A stretch of DNA of 64,000 nucleotides from JACKFB01 sp041389525 (GTDB lineage Bacteria > Myxococcota_A > UBA9042 > PHBI01 > JACKFB01). Below the pieces are notes generated by a model that did no database searches, was not told the DNA's origin, and worked only from the letters and a program-made list of their open reading frames with translations. The stretch spans positions 1-64,000 of the forward strand of contig JAWKRR010000024.1 of NCBI GenBank assembly GCA_041389525.1, in the 5' to 3' direction. Position numbers and translations under genes: made by a program. Positions 35,466 to 45,396 of this stretch are shown piece by piece (the stretch's first letter is position 1; each line of letters begins with the position of its first letter).

Positions 35466-36872
35466 TTGAACCGTGTACCCGCGCCCATCCTGCCTCTGCT
35501 CCTCGCCCTCGCCCTCGCCGCCGGCGCTTGCGGCGACGACGCTGGCGGCACCACCCAGGCGGACACCTCCTCGACCACCGACACCCTGGTGGCCGACGCC
35601 TCGATCACCGGCGACGTGAGCGTGGGGCAAGACTCCACCGCGGGCGACGCCGCGGGCCCCGACGCCGCGGGCCCCGACGCCGTCGCACCCGACGCGGTCG
35701 TCCAGGACACCGCCCCGCCCAAGCCCGAGTGCACGACCGACGCCGACTGCGCCGCGGCCGCCGCCGGCCCGCTCTGCGACGTCGTCGCCGGGACCTGCGG
35801 CCCGCTGCCCCTCGGCCACGCCATCGGCTGGCGCGACGGTAGCGCCGAATCGGTAGATTTCACCGAGCTGTTTCGCCCGAAGAAGGCGCTCGAGGCCGTC
35901 GACCTCGAGTTCCACCCGACCCGCGACGAGCTCTGGGTGACCAGCCGCCCCTTCGTCGTTGCCGGTACCTGCGCGCAGTCCAACCCGTTCTCCGCGCGCT
36001 GCGCCTCGCTGACCGGCTACACCACCATCATCACCCAGCCCGGCACGCCGGCTCAGACGGTGAAGGAGCTCGAGGACGGCAACGCCTGGCACTTCATGCG
36101 ACGCCCGCCCGCCATGGCGATGGGGACGCCCGATCGGTTCGCGACCTGCGGCGAGGCGGCGACCGGCAACTTCGAGGACGACCCGGCGCAGTTCATCGGG
36201 CCCACCCTCTGGTCCACCGACCTCGCCGTCTTCGCGCAGCCCTCGGGCGGCAACGGCTCGCACATGGACATGCTGCACGCGACGCCCTGGTGCGCCGGCA
36301 TCGCCTGGGAGCGCGACAACGTCTACTGGGTGTTCAACGGCAGCGCGGGTTCCATCGACCGCTACGACTTCCACGCCGACCATGGGCCGGGTGCCGACGA
36401 CCACTCCGACGGCGAGATCCACCGGTACATCCCCGGCATCGTCAAGCGCGTGCCGGGTGTGCCGTCGCACATGGCCTTCAACCCCGCCAACAAGCTGCTC
36501 TACATCGCCGATACGGGCAATCAGCGGCTGATTACATTGGATACGGCGAGCGGCACTCCCGGCGCGGCCTTCTCCCCGGTTTACGAGCTGCTCGCGGACT
36601 GGGGTTTTGTCAACGGCGCGGCGGTGACCGAGCTCGTGCCGGCGGGCAACTTCGTGGAGCCCAGCGGCCTCGAGCTGTACGACGGGCTGCTCTACGTCAG
36701 CGACCGGGCCACCAGCCGCATCTACGCCTTCGATTTGAAGGGGACGATGGTCCGCAGCCTGGAGACGGGGCTGCCGGCGGGGAGCCTCGCCGGCCTCGCG
36801 TTCGACACTCAGGGCCGCGCGTACTTCACCAACATGCTGACCGGCTCGGTCACGCGCATCGACCCGCGCTGA
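35466..36872 (+). CDS. Beta-propeller (NHL-like) lipoprotein with Asp/Ala linker
   Basis: I start at TTG 35466 because GGAG lies seven bases upstream and the signal peptide then ends in AAGAC; GTG 35427 in the same frame is possible. An Asp/Thr/Ala linker (residues 22-80) precedes a C-terminal ~370-residue domain with NHL/SMP-30-like blades (NPANKLLYIADTGNQRLI, VEPSGLELYDGLLYVSDRA, SLAGLAFDTQGRAYFTN). The propeller probably binds a ligand at the cell surface. 468 residues. A convergent propeller lipoprotein lies next door. Confidence 0.8.
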   Translation: MNRVPAPILPLLLALALAAGACGDDAGGTTQADTSSTTDTLVADASITGDVSVGQDSTAGDAAGPDAAGPDAVAPDAVVQDTAPPKPECTTDADCAAAAAGPLCDVVAGTCGPLPLGHAIGWRDGSAESVDFTELFRPKKALEAVDLEFHPTRDELWVTSRPFVVAGTCAQSNPFSARCASLTGYTTIITQPGTPAQTVKELEDGNAWHFMRRPPAMAMGTPDRFATCGEAATGNFEDDPAQFIGPTLWSTDLAVFAQPSGGNGSHMDMLHATPWCAGIAWERDNVYWVFNGSAGSIDRYDFHADHGPGADDHSDGEIHRYIPGIVKRVPGVPSHMAFNPANKLLYIADTGNQRLITLDTASGTPGAAFSPVYELLADWGFVNGAAVTELVPAGNFVEPSGLELYDGLLYVSDRATSRIYAFDLKGTMVRSLETGLPAGSLAGLAFDTQGRAYFTNMLTGSVTRIDPR

Positions 36873-36918
36873 GAGGTCGCGGGGCGCGACCAGTGGCCGC
36901 GCCCCGCGTCTCCGCGCG

Positions 36919-39900
36919 CTAGGGCGTGGTCTGCGCTGCTGCGGGCAGCGGGAAGAGCTCGAAGGCCGTGAGGTCGAGCCGGTAGACGCCGTAGCGCCCG
37001 CCCGCGAAGAGCAGCGTGTCGCCATGGGGGACCAGCTCGGCCGGCCACGCGCTGGTCGCGAACCAGGCTTGCGGGAAGGGCTTCGCCGGCGTCTCCAGGT
37101 TCATCACCAGCAGGCCGCCCGGCACCTGGAACACGGCGCGAGAGGCGAGGGCGGCTCGCAGCGTCGCCCAGGGGTGCACCGGCACCGCCGAGAGCTGGCT
37201 GAGGGTGTCGGCGGAGAGCACCGAGAGCGTCGTCGTGTCCTGGTCGGTGGCGTCGTCGGCCTTCGCAGCGCCCGCGGAGGGCACCGCACCCGTGCTGCCG
37301 CCGGTCTCGACGCCGGTTCCGCCGACCGTGCCGCCGACGGTGCCCGACCCCGAGCCGCCCTCCCAGGGCGCGCGATGCGTGACCAGCGCGCGGCCGGCCT
37401 CGTCGATGAGCATCGCCAGCACCTGGCGCTCACCGAAGCGCTTGCGCGCCATCAGCGTCGCCTTGTCGCCGCTGAGCGTCAGGCGCGAGACCGCCGACTC
37501 GACCATCGTGTCGTTGTAGACGTGGTCGTGGGTGAAGAGCGTCGTCCCCTGCGCCGCCAGCAGCTCGCCCGGCACATTGACGCCAGCCCCCACGACAGGT
37601 GCGGACGGGGTGCCCAGGTCGATGGCGCGCACGAAATACTTCACGAAGGGGCGCGTGTCGCCCTCGACCACGTGCGGCCTGCGGTAGCTGTAGTAGAGCG
37701 TGTCGCCGTCGACCACCGCCGTGACGCCCTGGTCTTCCTTGGGCATCTCGATGGGCTCCGCCAGCGCGGGCTTCGTCGGGTCGCTCAGGTCCAGCGTGTG
37801 CAGCACCCAGCGCTGCCAGGTCCGGGTCAGCGGCTCGTCCCGGCACACCGTGGTCGTGGTGATGCTGCCGGGGTCCACCTGATGGCAGTCCGTCTCGAAC
37901 CAGGTGCACTCCCAGATCTCGCCTTGGCAGTAGGGCGTCGCCCCGTTCTCGCTGGTGCAGACGACCTCTCCGACGGTGTAGGTCTCGCCCTCGACCGGCT
38001 CGTCGCCGGCAGCGCCGCCGCCTCCATCCGCCGGGTCCACAGGCTCCGTCGGCCGCGGCGGCTCCTCCGGGTCCACGCCCGGCTTCCCGTCCCCGGTGTA
38101 GCCAGGGCCCGCCGTCACGCACACCTCGCGGGTACCGGCGGCCTCGGTCTCGTAGCGCCACTCCATGAAGACCAGCGCGTCGCCGACCACCAGCGCGTTC
38201 GGCGCCGCCTGCCAGTAGCCGTAGGCCTGGTCCAGCGCCGCGCCGGGGTAGCCGGGCGTATCCCACCCGCCGTAGTAGGGGCGCAGGCTGTCGGTCTCGA
38301 AGGTGCCGACCAGCGCGGGGGCTGAGGGCGTCGCCAAGCTCCACACCTCGAAGGCGGTCACCCAACCGGACGATTCGCCAGTCGCGGCCTCGTCAAATCG
38401 CGTGCTGACCACGACCAGGTTGTCGCCGGACCGCTTCAGCGAGGCGCCCGGCGTCACCGGCAGCACTGCCACGGGTTTGGCGGTGTCGGGGTGCTCGGCG
38501 AGCGGGACGATCTGGACCTGCCACTGGGGCAGGTCGCCGGGGGCCTCGTAGTACCACCAGTAGTCCGTCGTCGCCTCGAGGCGCGCCGCGTAGTCGCCGA
38601 AGACCAGCACCGCGTCGTAGCTGGGCGCGAGGCTGAGCTCGCCCTTGGCCACCGGCGCGTTGGGGTCGGCGATGTCGTGCAGCGCCAGCGTCGTCTCCGA
38701 GAGGTTCGCCGCCGTGGTCGCATCGGCGAGGAAGCTGCGGCTGACCGGCGAGCCGTGGTCCATCACGCCGCGCGCGGTCAGGGTGGTCTCAGAGAACGTA
38801 AAGACCTGCACGCCCGCGACGTAGCCGGTCTCGTCCCAGCCGTTGAAGGGCAGCAGCACCAGCCCCTTCTCGGGGGTCCCGTCGGGGGCCACCGCCGACG
38901 CCGCGTCCTCGAGCACGCTGAAGGCGCGGTGGTCCCAGCTCGCGCCCGACCACGACGACTCAAGCGCCACGTTCGCGCGCGTGACCAGCGGATTCGCGTT
39001 GGCGAGGTCGGTGATGTCGTAGAGGCTCACGGCCACCGACCGGCTGCCGCCCGCGTCGTCGACCCCGATGCCGATGAGGCGCGATTCAGCCAGCACCGGC
39101 CTGAAGAAATCGTTCCAGCCGCTGACCACGAACTCGGCCGTCTCGGTGGCGTGGCCGGCGGCGTCGATGGCGAAGGCGTGGAAGGGGTCCTGGACGAAGT
39201 AGGTCACGAAGAAGGCGCGGTCGGCGAGGAAGATGGTCGCGTAGAGCTGCTCGCCGTCGCCGAAGGTGTCGTGGTCGATGGCGACGGGCGCCTGGATGTC
39301 GGACACGTCGAAGGTTTCGAGGTGGTTGGTGTCGCTGCCGTTGAAGCGCCCGCCGGACACGACGCGCAGGACGTCGCCGCGGAGGTCCGTGTTGAACTGG
39401 CTCGCGATCTGGCCGGCCACGGCGATGTCGGCGCCCTCGACCAGCGCGCCGCCGGGGTCGCTGATGTCGACGACCGTGACGCGGCTGGTGTTGTCGGTCC
39501 AGTCGTTGCGCGCGACCAGCAGGGCCTCGGTGGTCGCGTGGATGTCGGCGACGTAGCCGCCCAGGTCGAGCTCGCCGCGGGGCTCGAGGGCGCCCGCGAC
39601 CAGCTCAAAGCTGCGCACCAGCGTGGAGTCGGTCGCCGGCGCCACCGCGTCGCCCGCCACCGCGTCGACGGCCACCGGGCCGCCTCCGTACCACCAGCTC
39701 GCGTCTTGGGCCGCCACGTAGAGCGCGGTCTGCCCGCCGCCCGTGGTCAGGCGGCTCGTGCGAATGTCGCCGCCCACGTAGGCGTGGTCGCTGACCACCG
39801 GCAGGCTGGGGTCGCTCAGGTCGACGACCACCACCGCGCCACCGGAGGCGGTCGCGAAGTTGGGGGCGCTGGCCGAGCCGAAGTAGGCCTGCCAGCCGTT

Positions 39901-40314
39901 CATCAGCACCAGGGCGTGGTCGCCGACGACGTAGGCCTCCACGGGCTGGCCTGCCAGCCTCAAACTGCCAGCGATCTCCGGGCTGTTCGGGTCGTTGAGG
40001 TCCAGGACCTGCAGCCCGCGCCACGGGTTCAGGTTCAACACCAAGCCGCCGCCGAGCGCGCGGTAGATGTCGCCCTCTTCGACGCTGCGCTCGCTGGGGC
40101 TGCCGTCTTGGCCGACGGCGCCGGGCGTCAGGGGGCCGGCGCTGTCCCCGCGATCGTTGGAGACCTCGACCGCGGCGGACACGAACGAGCTCGCGCCGAT
40201 CTCGGGATCGGGCTGGTAGGGCGGCGCGTCGGAGCCGGGACTCCCGCACGCGGCGAAGGCTCCGGCGGCCAAGACCGCCGAACTGACCAAGATACCCACA
40301 TACGACGGACGCAT
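36919..40314 (-). CDS. Large beta-propeller lipoprotein (1131 aa)
   Basis: The signal peptide ends in AAC (FAACGSPGS). The body has repeated blades of the secreted beta-propeller type, such as VVVVDLSDPSLPVVSDHAYVGG, AVSLYDITDLANANP, VFGDYAARLEATTDYWWYY and a final LLFAGGRYGVYRLDLTAFELFPL. A Pro/Glu/Gly-rich insertion near residues 740-790 and a Gly-rich linker near 990-1030 (GGSGSGTVGGTVGG) separate sub-domains. The family is often found on large exported proteins with unknown ligands. 1131 residues; start ATG 40314. Confidence 0.85.
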   Translation of the reverse strand: MRPSYVGILVSSAVLAAGAFAACGSPGSDAPPYQPDPEIGASSFVSAAVEVSNDRGDSAGPLTPGAVGQDGSPSERSVEEGDIYRALGGGLVLNLNPWRGLQVLDLNDPNSPEIAGSLRLAGQPVEAYVVGDHALVLMNGWQAYFGSASAPNFATASGGAVVVVDLSDPSLPVVSDHAYVGGDIRTSRLTTGGGQTALYVAAQDASWWYGGGPVAVDAVAGDAVAPATDSTLVRSFELVAGALEPRGELDLGGYVADIHATTEALLVARNDWTDNTSRVTVVDISDPGGALVEGADIAVAGQIASQFNTDLRGDVLRVVSGGRFNGSDTNHLETFDVSDIQAPVAIDHDTFGDGEQLYATIFLADRAFFVTYFVQDPFHAFAIDAAGHATETAEFVVSGWNDFFRPVLAESRLIGIGVDDAGGSRSVAVSLYDITDLANANPLVTRANVALESSWSGASWDHRAFSVLEDAASAVAPDGTPEKGLVLLPFNGWDETGYVAGVQVFTFSETTLTARGVMDHGSPVSRSFLADATTAANLSETTLALHDIADPNAPVAKGELSLAPSYDAVLVFGDYAARLEATTDYWWYYEAPGDLPQWQVQIVPLAEHPDTAKPVAVLPVTPGASLKRSGDNLVVVSTRFDEAATGESSGWVTAFEVWSLATPSAPALVGTFETDSLRPYYGGWDTPGYPGAALDQAYGYWQAAPNALVVGDALVFMEWRYETEAAGTREVCVTAGPGYTGDGKPGVDPEEPPRPTEPVDPADGGGGAAGDEPVEGETYTVGEVVCTSENGATPYCQGEIWECTWFETDCHQVDPGSITTTTVCRDEPLTRTWQRWVLHTLDLSDPTKPALAEPIEMPKEDQGVTAVVDGDTLYYSYRRPHVVEGDTRPFVKYFVRAIDLGTPSAPVVGAGVNVPGELLAAQGTTLFTHDHVYNDTMVESAVSRLTLSGDKATLMARKRFGERQVLAMLIDEAGRALVTHRAPWEGGSGSGTVGGTVGGTGVETGGSTGAVPSAGAAKADDATDQDTTTLSVLSADTLSQLSAVPVHPWATLRAALASRAVFQVPGGLLVMNLETPAKPFPQAWFATSAWPAELVPHGDTLLFAGGRYGVYRLDLTAFELFPLPAAAQTTP

Positions 40315-40647
40315 CGCTCACCTCCTTCCGGTCGCAAAGCGCCGGGGCGTTGGCCACTCATCGCGCCGAGATCCGTAGGCACCGGCGAGGAGCCGCTCAA
40401 GTGTTAATTATCGCACGGGTCAATAATGGGCTGTGTTATTTCAAACACTTGCGAGTCTGTGCGTCGCCAGCCGGGGGCGGGCGGCCCGCGGCGTCGGCGC
40501 CTCGCGGGCCCGCGGCCGCCGACCCGGGTCGGTCCGGGCGGAATTCACGCGCGGCGCCTTGCCATCGCTCGTAGGCGTGGTCAGAAATGAAGATGCGGGC
40601 GCCGAGTTGGCGCCCCGGTGGCGTCGTCGCGAAGGCAGGAGTCGAAG
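40315..40647. promoter_or_regulatory. Divergent intergenic region with 8-bp inverted repeat
   Basis: This 333-base gap between the propeller lipoprotein and the NADP-oxidoreductase gene is AT-rich only near 40398-40451. There CAAGTGTT and AACACTTG form an inverted pair 38 bases apart around TTAATTATCG and GTCAATAATGG sequences. It could be an operator or a looped promoter. The rest of the gap shows nothing recognisable. Confidence 0.35.
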
Positions 40648-41298
40648 ATGAAGCACGCGGTGTTGGGGAGCGGTGCGGTGGGGCAGGCGCTGGCGAATCG
40701 ACTGCTGGAGCTCGGGCACCAGGTCACGATGGGGTCGCGCACGGCCGAGGGTGCGGCGGCCGTCGCCTGGGCGGCCGGCGCGGGGGACCGGGCGCGCGCG
40801 GCGGACTTCGCGAGCGCGGCGGCCGCTGCCGAGGTCGCGTGGCTGGCGGTCTCCGGGCAGCACGCGGTCACGGTGGTCGAGGCCGCGGGCGCGGGGCTGG
40901 ACGGGAAGGTGCTGCTCGACCTGACAAATCCCTTGGATTTCTCTCGCGGATTTCCGCCGCGCCTCTTCGTCTGCAACGACGACAGCCTTGGCGAGCAGGT
41001 CCAGCGGGCGAACCCTCGGGCGCGGGTCGTCAAGACGCTGAACACGCTGGCGAACAGCCTCATGGTCCAGCCGGGCAAGCTCTCGCGCGCCACCGACGTG
41101 TTCGTCGCGGGCGAGGACGCCGAGGCCAAGGCCACGGTGGCCGAGATCCTTACCGCGTTCGGCCACCGGGCGCCCATCGACCTGGGCGGCATCGAGGCCT
41201 CGCGCGGGCTCGAGGCCTGGCTGCTGATGTGGACCCGCCTCTACGGCGTGCTGGGGACGGCCGAGTTCAACCTGGACCTGGTCCGTGCGGCGCCGTAG
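40648..41298 (+). CDS. F420/NADP-dependent oxidoreductase-like protein
   Basis: The ATG at 40648 has AGGAG seven bases upstream. The Rossmann motif GSGAVGQALANRL and VTMGSRTAEGA fit the NADP oxidoreductase, coenzyme F420-dependent family, which includes NADPH-dependent ketopantoate-like folds. The latter half (LVQPGKLSRATDVFVAGED; LEAWLLMWTRLYG) matches the compact family of about 215 residues. No F420 synthesis gene is nearby, so use of F420 is unproven. It precedes hypF by 9 bases, perhaps only through position. Confidence 0.75.
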   Translation: MKHAVLGSGAVGQALANRLLELGHQVTMGSRTAEGAAAVAWAAGAGDRARAADFASAAAAAEVAWLAVSGQHAVTVVEAAGAGLDGKVLLDLTNPLDFSRGFPPRLFVCNDDSLGEQVQRANPRARVVKTLNTLANSLMVQPGKLSRATDVFVAGEDAEAKATVAEILTAFGHRAPIDLGGIEASRGLEAWLLMWTRLYGVLGTAEFNLDLVRAAP

Positions 41299-41307
41299 GC
41301 GACCCCC

Positions 41308-43606
41308 GTGGTGGGCGAGCCGGCCGTGAGCGGCGAGCCCGGTCACGGCTCGGCGCGCCGCCGCGTGCGGGTCGAGGGCATCGTGCAGGGCGTGGGCTTT
41401 CGGCCATTCGTCTATCGCCTCGCGGTGCGGCTGGGCCTCGCCGGCTCCGTGCTCAACGACAGCGAAGGGGTGTTGGTCGAGGTCGAGGGGCCCGCCGAGG
41501 CCCTCGACGCCTTCATTCGCGCGGTCGCGGACGAAGCGCCCCCGCTCGCTGAGGTGCGCGCCGTCCGCTGGCAGCCCCTCCCTCCGGCCCACATTCAAGG
41601 CTTCCGGATCGTGGAGAGCCGTCACAGTGGCCCCGCGTCGACCCTCATCGCGCCGGACACGGCGACCTGCGACGCCTGTCTGGCAGAGCTTTGGGACCCG
41701 GCCGACCGCCGCTTCGGCTACCCGTTCATCAACTGCACGCTGTGTGGGCCGCGGCTGACCATCATCCGCGACGTGCCTTACGACCGCGCAGCCACCACCA
41801 TGGCGGCCTTCCCGCTGTGCGCCGACTGCGCGCGCGAGTACGGCGACCCCGCGGACCGGCGCTTCCACGCGGAGCCGGTCGCGTGCCCAGCCTGCGGGCC
41901 CCGGCTCGCGCTGCTCGACCGCGACGGTCAGCGGCTGGCCGGCGACCCGATCGGCGAAACAGCCAGGTTTTTGCCGGCTGGTTCGGTGGTCGCCGTCAAG
42001 GGACTGGGCGGCTACCACCTGGCCGTCGACGCCCTCGACGAGGCCGCGGTGGCGACCCTGCGGGCGCGCAAACACCGGGAGCAGAAGCCCTTCGCGCTCA
42101 TGGTCGGCAGCATTGAGGCCGCCCGCGCCCTCGCCCACATCGATGACGCCGAGGCCCAACAGCTTGGCAGCGCGCGCCGACCCATCGTGCTGCTCAGACG
42201 CCGCGAGGACGCCGGGCTGGCAGAGTCGGTGGCCCCCGACAACCGCGAGCTCGGCCTGATGCTGCCCTACACGCCGCTGCACCACCTGCTGCTGCGGGCC
42301 TTCGGCGGCCCCCTGGTCTTCACCAGCGGCAACCTCGGAGGCGAGCCCATCGCCTACCACGACGCCGACGCCATGGCGCGCCTAGGGGCCATCGCCGACC
42401 GCTTCCTCACCCACGACCGGGCCATCCACGTCCGCGCGGATGACAGCGTCGTGCGGGTGCTGGACGGCGAGACGATGATCCTGCGGCGCGCCCGGGGCTA
42501 CGCGCCGGCGCCCTGCGCCTCAGCACGCCGGCCTCCGCCCCGTGCTCGCGGTAGGCGCCGAGCTGAAGAGCACCATCTGTCTGCTGAGGGGGGCCGACGC
42601 CTTTCTCAGTCACCACCTGGGCGACCTCGAGCATTACCCGGCGTTTCAGGCCTTCGAAGAGGCCATCGCCCACTACCAGCGCCTCTTCGACGTGCGGCCG
42701 GCCTTGGTCGCCCACGATCTGCACCCGGAGTACGTCTCGACCAAGTGGGCGCTGGACCAACGCGAGGTCGAGACCGTCAGCGTCCAGCACCACCACGCCC
42801 ACATCGTCGCCTGCCTCGCCGACAACGCGCGCGGCGGCCCGGCCATCGGCGTGGCCTTCGACGGGCTGGGCCTCGGCAGCGACGGGACCCTATGGGGAGG
42901 CGAGTTTCTGGTCGCGGACGCCGGCGGGTTCGAGCGGGTCGGGCACCTCCAGGCGGTCCCCATGCCCGGCGGCGAGGCGGCGATTCGTGAGCCGTGGCGC
43001 ATGGCGGTGGCCTATCTGGACCGGGCCTTCGAGGGAGGCCCGCCCGAGATCGCGCTGGTCACCCGCCACGCCGAACGCTGGGGCGCCGTCCTCGAGCTTG
43101 CGCAAAAGGGCGTGAACGCGCCGCTGACCTCGAGCGCGGGGCGGCTCTTCGACGCGGTGGCGGCCGTCCTCGGGGTGCGCGACGTGGTGGCCTACGAGGG
43201 TCAGGCGGCCATCGCGTTGGAGCAGCGCGCCGACCGCGTCGAGGCGGGAACGTGGCGGGTCGACCCCGTCAAGAACCCCGACGGATTCACGCTAAACGGA
43301 GCCGAGATGGTGCGGCGCGCGGTCGTGGACCTGGGCGACGGTGTGCCGGTGGCGGTCATCGCCGGGCGCTTTCACCACGCGATGGCCGACGCGATCCTGG
43401 CGGGCTGTCTGCTGGCGCGCGAGGCGAGCGGGCTGGGCGTGGTGGCCCTGAGCGGCGGCGTGTTCCAGAACGCGCTGTTGCTCTCGCGGGTCGCGGGGCG
43501 CTTGAAGCGTGCCGGGTTCGAGGTGCTACGCCATCGCCGCGCGCCGCCCAACGACGGCTGCGTGAGCCTGGGGCAGGCGGTCATCGCTGCCGCAAAGCCG
43601 CTCTAA
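41308..43606 (+). CDS. hypF: HypF carbamoyltransferase, split by frameshift near 42.5 kb
   Basis: HypF makes thiocarbamate on HypE for CN ligands of [NiFe]-hydrogenase. The N-terminal part has the acylphosphatase domain (VRVEGIVQGVGFRP), the double zinc finger (CDACLAEL... CTLCGP... CADCARE... CPACGP) and the YrdC-like segment (GGYHLAVDA). The Kae1-like C-terminal half, with HHHAH and VAFDGLGLGSDGTLWGG, lies in another frame from 42542. Restoring one C near 42,511 and one C near 42,540 joins the two as APLRLSTPASAPVLAVG. Two nearby single-base losses in C runs look like sequencing errors rather than decay. GTG 41308 start is uncertain. Confidence 0.85.
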
Positions 43607-43623
43607 CCGGGCCTTCGCGCCGG

Positions 43624-44271
43624 TCAAATCGGCAGCGTGACCAGCAACACGCCCGTCAGCGCGATGGCCCCGCCGGCGAGGATGTCGCCGTAGCGCTCGA
43701 AGGCGCCTAGGGCCAAGCGCTGGAGCCCCACCGTGGCGAGGCCGACCAGCGTGACCATGGTGGCGATAGTCACCGCGGAGAAGACCGTGGTGACCAGGGC
43801 GAGCGCGGTCCAGTCGGCGGTCACGGTGGGAGCCATCATCAGCGGGACCAGGGGCTCGCAGGGGCCCACGACGAAGACGGCGACCAGGGCGCTCATGGCG
43901 AGGGGTGTGGCGTGGTGCCGGTGGGTGGGGGCGCCAGACTTCAGGCGCCAGAGGCCCCAGGCGCTCCAGGCGAGGCCCAGGGCGATGAGCAGCCAGGCCG
44001 CTAGGTTGGCGCGGCTGGTCTCGGCGCCTATGAGGGGGTCGAGCCCGAGGCCGAGGGCCACGCCGCCGAGGCCCAAGAGCACCGAGGAGCCGGTGTGGGC
44101 GAGGCCGCAGCCGGCGGTGATCCAGAGGGTACGGCGCAGGCTCCAGCCGCGGGCGCGGCTCAGGGCGACGAAGGGCACGACGTGGTCGACGCCGATGACC
44201 GTGTGGACCAGCGCGATGAAGGCGGCGCTGGCGGGGAGCACCAAGTCTGGAACGGGCGGCGCGGCGAACAC
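43624..44271 (-). CDS. NicO/UreH-like nickel or cobalt permease
   Basis: The GTG at 44271 overlaps the hypB stop codon by one base. The protein has six or so transmembrane helices with HTVIGVDHVVPF in helix 1, the H-x4-D-H pattern of nickel/cobalt transporters, and CGLAHTGSSVLLG in helix 2. It is 215 residues. Its place at the end of the hydrogenase operon indicates supply of Ni2+ for the active site. NicO, UreH and HupE families share this motif, so the exact class is open. Confidence 0.75.
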   Translation of the reverse strand: MFAAPPVPDLVLPASAAFIALVHTVIGVDHVVPFVALSRARGWSLRRTLWITAGCGLAHTGSSVLLGLGGVALGLGLDPLIGAETSRANLAAWLLIALGLAWSAWGLWRLKSGAPTHRHHATPLAMSALVAVFVVGPCEPLVPLMMAPTVTADWTALALVTTVFSAVTIATMVTLVGLATVGLQRLALGAFERYGDILAGGAIALTGVLLVTLPI

Positions 44272-45053
44272 TAGGCGTCTCCTCCATGGCCGTGCCCGTG
44301 GTCGTGGCCACGCCCGTGGTCGTGATCGTGATCGTGGTGCAGCGCGTGCTCCACGCGGGTCTGGTCCGAATGAGTCCGCCGCAGCGCGTGCAGCCAGTCC
44401 GCCCAGTCCTGCATGCCGTCGCCGCGGGTGGCGGAGACCGGCAGCCAAGCCACCGCAGGCATGACGAGGCCGAGATACTCGACGAAGGTCGGCACGTCAA
44501 AGTCCGGCAGATGAGGCAGCAGGTCCACCTTGCTCAGCACCACCAGGTCGGCCTTGCGGAACATCACCGGGTACTTCAGCGGCTTGTCGTGGCCCTCGGT
44601 CACCGAGATTACCACGACGTTGGCGGCCTGCCCGAGGTCGTAGATGGCCGGGCAGACGAGGTTTCCGACGTTCTCGATGAAGAAGATCTCGACGCCGTCG
44701 AGGGAAAAGCCGTGCAGCGAGCGGTGGATGAGCCGCGCGTCCAGGTGGCAGGACTGGCCCGTCGTGATGGCGCGCGAGCGGATTCCCACGCGGCCCAGGC
44801 GCTCGGCGTCGCGCTCGGTGGCGAGATCGCCGCTGACCGCCGCCAAGCGCTCGGCCCCCACACAAGCCGCGGTCGCCTCCAGCAGCGCGGTCTTCCCAGA
44901 CCCCGGCGAGCCCATGATGTTCAGCGCCAGCACGCCCGCGTCGTCGAAGTGCTCGCGGTTGTGGGCCGCCTCGTGGTCGTTGGCCGCCAGGATGCTCTCT
45001 TTGACCTCGACCGGAACGATCTCGGGGTCGCCACATCCGCAACTCTCACACAT
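44271..45053 (-). CDS. hypB: HypB nickel-insertion GTPase
   Basis: The protein has the N-terminal nickel site CESCGCGD, the P-loop GSPGSGKTALL, later guanine-recognition and Mg-binding motifs (LVVLSKVDLLPH), and a His-rich tail (HALHHDHDHDHG) that can store Ni2+. 260 residues. It overlaps hypA by eight bases and the permease by one, consistent with a HypA-HypB pair delivering Ni to the large subunit. Confidence 0.93.
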   Translation of the reverse strand: MCESCGCGDPEIVPVEVKESILAANDHEAAHNREHFDDAGVLALNIMGSPGSGKTALLEATAACVGAERLAAVSGDLATERDAERLGRVGIRSRAITTGQSCHLDARLIHRSLHGFSLDGVEIFFIENVGNLVCPAIYDLGQAANVVVISVTEGHDKPLKYPVMFRKADLVVLSKVDLLPHLPDFDVPTFVEYLGLVMPAVAWLPVSATRGDGMQDWADWLHALRRTHSDQTRVEHALHHDHDHDHGRGHDHGHGHGGDA

Positions 45054-45393
45054 CGGGTACCTCCAACTCCACGCGCTGCAAGATGATCTCGCCGCCCTCG
45101 GCCAGCGTGGCCGGGACGTCGCAGACGCGGCACCGAAGGCGCGTCCCCGGCGGCACGTCCAGACTGCAGCGCGGGCAGCTCCAGCGCGTCGCCACCACCT
45201 CGATCGACAGGCTCGCGCCAGCGCATACCCCCGCCTCGCGGAAGGCCTCCCACGCCAAGCTCAGCAGCTCGGGCTCGACGCCGGAGAGCTCGCCCACGCG
45301 GACCTCCAGCCGCTTGACCGACCGCGCGCCCGCCTTGAGCACCTCTTGCTCCACGCGGTCCACCAGGGACTGGATGATCGAGAGCTCGTGCAC
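45046..45393 (-). CDS. hypA: HypA hydrogenase nickel-insertion protein
   Basis: The 115-residue protein begins MHELSI, with the conserved His2 nickel ligand. It contains a zinc site made by CPRC (near residue 73) and CRVC (near 87), as in HypA/HybF. It binds Ni and passes it from HypB to the hydrogenase large subunit. It lies after the crotonase gene by three bases and overlaps hypB by eight. Confidence 0.92.
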   Translation of the reverse strand: MHELSIIQSLVDRVEQEVLKAGARSVKRLEVRVGELSGVEPELLSLAWEAFREAGVCAGASLSIEVVATRWSCPRCSLDVPPGTRLRCRVCDVPATLAEGGEIILQRVELEVPDV

Positions 45394-45396
45394 CGC

